A DNA stretch of 18,083 nucleotides, taken from Treponema sp. GTDB lineage: Bacteria; Spirochaetota; Spirochaetia; Treponematales; Treponemataceae. The notes beneath the pieces are model-generated. The model was not told the DNA's origin, ran no database searches, and saw only the letters and a list, made by a program, of their open reading frames with translations. The position numbers were made by a program, and so were the translations under genes. Each line of letters starts with the position of its first letter. Position 1 is the first letter of the stretch. Of the stretch, positions 15,701 to 18,083 are shown in pieces. Location: the NCBI GenBank assembly GCA_023231445.1, contig JALNVF010000060.1:1-18083 (forward strand), written 5' to 3'.

Positions 15701-16323
15701 ATAAGTTTGGGTGCAACTTCTTTTTGTTCCGGCAGACCGTGATCCTGCAGTTCAACGTAATAGTGATCCGGCCCGAACAGTTCCGAATACTGCTTTATAA
15801 GCGCTTCCGCGTCAGCTTCGTCTCCGTGGAGCAGCATCTGCGGCAGTTCACCCTGAATACATGCAGAAAGACAGATAATGCCTTCGTGATATTTCTGAAG
15901 CATCTCAAAATCTATGCGCGGTTTGCCATAGTACAGACCTTCAGTAAATGCACGACTCGAAAGCCATGACATGTTCTTGTATCCCGTTTCATTTTCGCAC
16001 AGAAGAATAAGGTGATAGTATTTTCCGCCGTACCGGTTTTTTTCCTGAACCGTATGGTCGCCGTCGGCAACATAGAATTCCTCACCGACAATCGGATTAA
16101 TACCGTTTGCGTGACAGATATGTTCAAAGTTAAGAACACCGAACATGTTGCCGTGATCGGTGAGCGCAAGGGCTTTCATGTTCAGCTGTTTTGCCCGTGC
16201 AATCAGTGTGTCGAGTTTCGACGCACCGTCGAGCAGTGAATAGTCCGAGTGGACGTGCAGATGAACAAAATTGGAAACAGGCGTACCTTCCGGCGCGTCG
16301 GGGAATACATGAATGTCTGCCAT
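12745..16323 (-). CDS. dnaE: DNA polymerase III alpha subunit
   Basis: DnaE is the replicative polymerase subunit. The 1192 residues cover the standard bacterial DnaE1 layout. The PHP domain (about 18-300) keeps HVH (23-25), D32, H57, E82, H104, C155, D223 and H225, all apparent metal ligands. The catalytic aspartates are D421 and D423 in PDFDVD and D581 in VKMDYLGL. FAGYGFNKSHAAAY marks the fingers region, QEDLF (937-941) is an internal clamp-binding motif, and an OB fold lies at about 1040-1120. In E. coli the PHP ligands are degenerate; here they look complete, so the domain may bind metal and could have 3'-5' exonuclease activity. Start ATG 16323 has no ribosome binding site; a -10-like TATACT lies 9 bases before it. 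It heads the dnaE-yggT-recG operon. Confidence 0.98.
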   Translation of the reverse strand: MADIHVFPDAPEGTPVSNFVHLHVHSDYSLLDGASKLDTLIARAKQLNMKALALTDHGNMFGVLNFEHICHANGINPIVGEEFYVADGDHTVQEKNRYGGKYYHLILLCENETGYKNMSWLSSRAFTEGLYYGKPRIDFEMLQKYHEGIICLSACIQGELPQMLLHGDEADAEALIKQYSELFGPDHYYVELQDHGLPEQKEVAPKLIAIAKKLNIPMVVTNDVHYCYRDDAEAQEVLRCIGFKKLLSEPHQTMGDGRSEWFLKSEQEMAQLFPDYPEMMANTVKIAAMCSLTIPQYKTQQLKDCLPRFTIPDQFPTQDSYVLHLVETGLRKRYKAITKEILDRAMYELGIIFNMGFSGYFLVVWEFINWSKEHNIPIGPGRGSGAGSLVAYAMTITDIDPFRFKLIFERFLNPERVSMPDFDVDMDYDFRQDIIQHTRDLYGDKQVGHIVTFGSLKAKAVIADVGRVLGIPLSEVNMLKKGIPDNPKAKLKDAFTPPDEKHGDNGQLIQYRDDPRYKKLFDLCFKLENINRNTGLHASGMVIALTPLPDWAPVFKDPKTGEVGVQYTMDIIEPCGLVKMDYLGLKTLSLIRYAENIINKHRKPGEPEFSTEQVSETDKETFDLFSRGDTVAVFQFESPGMQKILRQAQPRKLEDLVALNALYRPGPMDYIPKYIEGKIHPETVTYPDPCLKDILEETYGVMVYQEQVMQVAQRIAGFSLGGADMLRRAMGKKKIEVLMGKKKEFIEGAVKSGFTEQHAGDIFEIMVPFAGYGFNKSHAAAYTVVAYRTGWLKCHKPAEFMAANLTNEITSTDGLPAYIAEARRMGIAVDAPDVNRSDTIFDVVDGRIVFGLKGIKGMGDAAATSIVQEREKNGPYADFMDFLDRVDLKTVNKHAIEVLIKTGAFDKFGKNRPTLIKNLDRAYDYASAKKSGNEYGQEDLFGGTDEKVFADFVFDEVEDMPRMEKLNEEKELIGSYVSGHPLDDYKLAIQNAVTLNSQNIYREAKSAKAEKDALAASGTNSWQNRNSGREYIALGMLMELRSIRTKKGTEMAFGKLQDYSGTIDVTFFPKTWESMKMQVHSDSIYAIKGKVDGSRDVPSLIVDSIEDPNQLQARSIQEVHVELENTFSSAADIIKLKDFLFGKTGKCCVYFHIDTSNGPYIVKANDQLTVPSDSDTIGELKDLPYVKDVWTA

Positions 16324-16332
16324 AACAGGAGA

Positions 16333-16338
16333 AGTATA
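16333..16338 (-). promoter_or_regulatory. -10-like element directly before dnaE
   Basis: TATACT (complement of 16333-16338) ends 9 bases before the dnaE ATG. The predicted start is within about 3 bases of the start codon, which would leave no room for a ribosome binding site. The -35 region (TTTCAT, complement of 16356-16361) is weak. Confidence 0.4.
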
Positions 16339-16383
16339 GACGATTCGGACGTTTAATGAAAGAGTTTACAGAGACAGTCCGGA

Positions 16384-16857
16384 TTATACTTCCGGCAGTT
16401 TACAGACTTCTATCCACTCTGAATACCCCGAGTATTTTTCCAGTTCCGGTATGGTCAGTTCTATTGCGCTGCTGCTGCTGCCGCAGGCCGGGAATACGGT
16501 TTTGAACCGCTTGAGAGATTCGTCCAGATATACAGTTACACCTTCTTTGTCGGCGAAGGGACAGACACCGCCGACCGCATGGCCGACCAGTTTGACAACA
16601 TCGTCGGGTGTAAGCATCTTTGCCTTTGTCTTGAAATATTCCTTAAATTTTCTGTTATCTATTCTGGCATCTCCTGCGGCAACAATCAGAACCGGTTTTT
16701 CGTTTATGGAAAAGGAAAGCGTTTTGGCAATACGCTGCGGTTCACAGTGCAATGCAGCAGCGGCAAGATCTACCGTTGCACTCGATACGTCGAATTCCCG
16801 TATCCGGTCTTCCATATTAAACTTTTTGAAAAATGCTTTTACGTTTTCAATTGACAT
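16384..16857 (-). CDS. YbaK/EbsC-family aminoacyl-tRNA deacylase-like protein
   Basis: YbaK/ProX proteins hydrolyse mischarged tRNAs such as Cys- or Ala-tRNA-Pro. The 157-residue protein shows SSATVDLAAAAL, the conserved lysine K45 in RIAKTLSF, AAGDARIDNRKFKEYF, VGGVCPFA (95-102) and VFPACGSSSSAIELTIPEL. This resembles a subgroup common in anaerobes; the exact tRNA substrate is not predictable. The ATG at 16857 (MSIENV) is preferred over an upstream in-frame ATG because AGAGG (complement of 16864-16868) is 6 bases before it. No strong promoter lies immediately upstream; the stop codon of the DUF218-like remnant sits one base before this start. The gene may therefore have been the last cistron of an older operon. 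Confidence 0.93.
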   Translation of the reverse strand: MSIENVKAFFKKFNMEDRIREFDVSSATVDLAAAALHCEPQRIAKTLSFSINEKPVLIVAAGDARIDNRKFKEYFKTKAKMLTPDDVVKLVGHAVGGVCPFADKEGVTVYLDESLKRFKTVFPACGSSSSAIELTIPELEKYSGYSEWIEVCKLPEV

Positions 16858-16858
16858 A

Positions 16859-17068
16859 CTATACCTCTTTACGATCAAGGCGCTTGTCGCCTTTCATAAT
16901 TAATTCTGCCGTTAAATAGAATTCCCGGATATATATATGCAGATTTCTGATAAGATATCCTGCTGTCAATTTCGGCACAGAAATACTGTACCGGTCAAAA
17001 TAATTCCTGAATATGATATCGGCACGTCTTTTATGGAATCTTGATGTTATCAGTATTATTTTCTCCGG
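16859..17068 (-). pseudogene. 5'-truncated remnant of a DUF218/YdcF-SanA-like gene
   Basis: The minus strand holds an open frame of 69 codons with no start, ending at TAG (16859-16861) one base before the YbaK-like ATG. It reads KIILITSRFHKRRADIIF, then PKLTAGYLIRNL and IREFYLTAELIMKGDKR. The ITSxFHxRRA pattern, a short spacer and a closing IREF helix resemble the C-terminal third of DUF218 (YdcF/SanA/ElyC) envelope proteins. The first two thirds, including the catalytic-looking acidic loops, are missing. The frame is undamaged, so loss of the 5' end may be recent. The fragment begins where the VapB relic ends. Assignment rests on pattern memory and is moderately sure. Confidence 0.6.
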
Positions 17069-17075
17069 TTACAAC

Positions 17076-17207
17076 CCGCATTGCCTTGTAATCATATGTT
17101 TCATCAAAAGCTATTCTTCATCTTACGGGTTCGGACAAATTCTTTTAATGCAACTTCTTAAATGCTTCATCAACTAATGTATCATCCAATACTATATTAG
17201 TTCTCAT
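17076..17207 (-). pseudogene. Broken VapB-type antitoxin
   Basis: Three short frames together make a VapB (DUF2191-like) antitoxin. MRTNIVLDDTLVDEAF begins at ATG 17207 with ribosome binding site AGAGGTG (complement of 17213-17219) and reaches a stop at 17145. EVALKEFVRTRKMKNSF (17157-17107) follows in another frame. FDETYDYKAMR (17108-17076) returns to the first frame. Compared with the usual 60-75-residue antitoxin, about ten residues appear missing at each junction (the turn before the second helix and the start of the toxin-binding tail). This fits two small deletions with frameshifts. No VapC (PIN) toxin is found next to it. The protein is almost certainly not made intact, although its promoter and operator look preserved. 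Confidence 0.72.
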
Positions 17208-17254
17208 ATACACACCTCTATGTGTATAATAATACACCGTTTTGCATGGGTCAA
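17207..17254 (-). promoter_or_regulatory. Promoter and dyad operator of the VapB relic
   Basis: On the minus strand, TTGACC (complement of 17249-17254) and TATTAT (complement of 17226-17231) are 17 bases apart. A dyad, TATACACA-N6-TGTGTATA (17207-17228), overlaps the -10, start site and ribosome binding site. A third half-site (ATACAC, 17232-17237) abuts it. This is the usual layout of an autorepressed toxin-antitoxin operon. Confidence 0.7.
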
Positions 17255-17328
17255 TGATTAAAGGTGTTTAATTTTTATTGTTACATACGGTGCATGTGTA
17301 CGGGCACTATTAATGTTTAAGAAAGAAT

Positions 17329-17379
17329 TTGTTCATAAAGCGGAAAATAATATATACTAGAATAGACATTTCAAAGGAG
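17329..17379 (+). promoter_or_regulatory. Promoter and ribosome binding site of the response regulator gene
   Basis: TTGTTC (17329-17334) and TATACT (17353-17358) are 18 bases apart. A strong AAAGGAG (17373-17379) lies 5 bases before the ATG at 17385. The bases between this promoter and the VapB relic (about 17255-17328) show nothing I can name. Confidence 0.6.
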
Positions 17380-17384
17380 TCCGT

Positions 17385-18083
17385 ATGCCGTATAAAATAC
17401 TTATCGCTGACGATGAAAAGGAAGTAATAGAACTGCTCCGTCTGTATCTTGAAAAAGACGGATATACAGTTCTTGCTGCATATGACGGTATTACGGCACT
17501 CGGCATTGTCACTTCTGAAGAACTTGCGTGTGCCGTTATCGATATAATGATGCCGGAATTAAACGGTTTTCAGCTGCTTAAAAAGATACGGGAAAAGAAT
17601 AATGTACCTGTCATCATGCTTACAGCCCGTGTCTCTTCAGCGGATAAGATACTGGGGCTTGATATGGGAGCAGACGATTATATTACGAAACCCTTTGATC
17701 CTCTTGAAGCTGCCGCACGCATAAAGGCTCATATACGGCGGTACCTCAACACAGGTGCAGGATTACAGGATGCTGCCCAGCCTCCGGCCGAACTGCATGT
17801 CGGGCCATTAACACTTGATGTACAAAAATGTACGTTAGTCAAAAACGGTGTTCCCATCGAACTGACATCGACCGAATTTCATGTGATGCAGCTGTTTCTG
17901 TCCTCACCGGGAAGGGTATTTACAAAGGCCCAGATAAGTGCCGCCGGATGGGGAGAGGAGTCATATGTGGAAGATAACAGTATTATGGTTGCATTGAGCA
18001 AACTCCGCGCGAAACTCGGCGGTGAAAGCTGGATTAAAAATATCCGCGGGCTGGGATATCGTCTGGAGATAAAAAATGATTAA
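17385..18083 (+). CDS. OmpR/PhoB-family two-component response regulator
   Basis: The complete 232-residue protein is a DNA-binding transcription regulator activated by a partner histidine kinase. The receiver domain (1-120) has the acidic pair D9-D10, phosphorylation site D53 in VIDIMMPELNGF, T80, Y99 and K102 in DDYITKPF. After a short linker (about 121-135) comes the winged-helix effector: LTLDVQKCTLVKNGVPIELTSTEFHVM, the recognition helix region EDNSIMVALSKLRAKLGG and the wing NIRGLGYRLEI. The layout matches VanR/PhoB-like regulators. It ends with TAA at the last base of the window. A cognate kinase would be expected just downstream. The kinase fragment at the window's left edge is NarL-type and not its likely partner. 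Confidence 0.96.
   Translation: MPYKILIADDEKEVIELLRLYLEKDGYTVLAAYDGITALGIVTSEELACAVIDIMMPELNGFQLLKKIREKNNVPVIMLTARVSSADKILGLDMGADDYITKPFDPLEAAARIKAHIRRYLNTGAGLQDAAQPPAELHVGPLTLDVQKCTLVKNGVPIELTSTEFHVMQLFLSSPGRVFTKAQISAAGWGEESYVEDNSIMVALSKLRAKLGGESWIKNIRGLGYRLEIKND

Noticed and set aside
16325..16333. AGGAGAAG sequence next to the dnaE start
   Set aside because: It reads as a ribosome binding site only on the plus strand, while dnaE is on the minus strand; no plus-strand gene begins there.
16379..16395. CCGGA-TTATACT-TCCGG inverted repeat at the end of the YbaK-like gene
   Set aside because: Only 5 pairs, inside the coding end, and no T-run follows on the minus strand, so it is not a convincing terminator.
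16467..16484. Repeated GCT/AGC trinucleotides in the YbaK-like gene that look like a microsatellite
   Set aside because: They encode the run CGSSSSAIELTI, which lies in a motif where related YbaK proteins also have serine-rich sequence; only four repeats, so no phase-variation signal.
1..18083. tRNA, rRNA, CRISPR array, insertion sequence or prophage
   Set aside because: Read for cloverleaf-like arms, spaced direct repeats and transposase motifs; none seen. This was by eye, so a covariance-model scan could still find a small RNA.

Overview
The window most likely comes from a spirochaete of the genus Treponema. The gene content and order point there: a short alanyl-tRNA synthetase, a SurA-like periplasmic protein, nusB, a TPR lipoprotein, a solitary groES and a sigma-70-family factor in one neighbourhood. 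From memory this resembles the T. pallidum region around TP1012-TP1017; no search was run. Base composition is moderate, so a host-associated commensal Treponema fits better than T. pallidum itself. No tRNA, rRNA, CRISPR array, insertion sequence or prophage is visible.

Layout. Bases 1-286 hold the C-terminal end of a NarL-type sensor histidine kinase. Bases 361-1929 encode a membrane-anchored protein of uncertain function, followed by alaS (1965-3773). A tight cluster follows: SurA-like protein, nusB and TPR lipoprotein (3900-7299). groES (7347-7622, minus) converges on it and shares a hairpin terminator region. A divergent 347-bp spacer separates groES from a group 2 sigma factor (7970-8809), which ends in a strong terminator. 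An AEC-family transporter (8916-9869) converges with a minus-strand block: dnaE, a YggT-family membrane protein and recG (16323 down to 9873). Upstream of dnaE is a YbaK/EbsC-family gene. Above it lies a small gene graveyard (16859-17237) with a 5'-truncated DUF218/YdcF-like fragment and a broken VapB-type antitoxin. The window ends with a complete OmpR-family response regulator (17385-18083).

How the parts work together. Most genes are core functions: translation (alaS, YbaK-like), transcription (nusB, sigma factor), replication and repair (dnaE, recG), protein folding (groES, SurA-like) and signalling (histidine kinase end, response regulator). The regulatory DNA is the most interesting part. 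The sigma factor gene has a near-perfect -24/-12 (sigma-54) promoter at correct spacing, suggesting an RpoN-controlled alternative sigma factor similar in logic to the Borrelia RpoN-RpoS cascade. groES has a good -35/-10 promoter followed by a 20-bp dyad at the predicted start site and no CIRCE element. Three genes (361-1929, alaS, dnaE) lack a clear ribosome binding site and have a -10-like hexamer just before their start codons, suggesting leaderless mRNAs. A long near-perfect palindrome sits in frame inside the TPR lipoprotein gene. The dead antitoxin retains an intact-looking promoter and operator that may now serve the YbaK-like gene.
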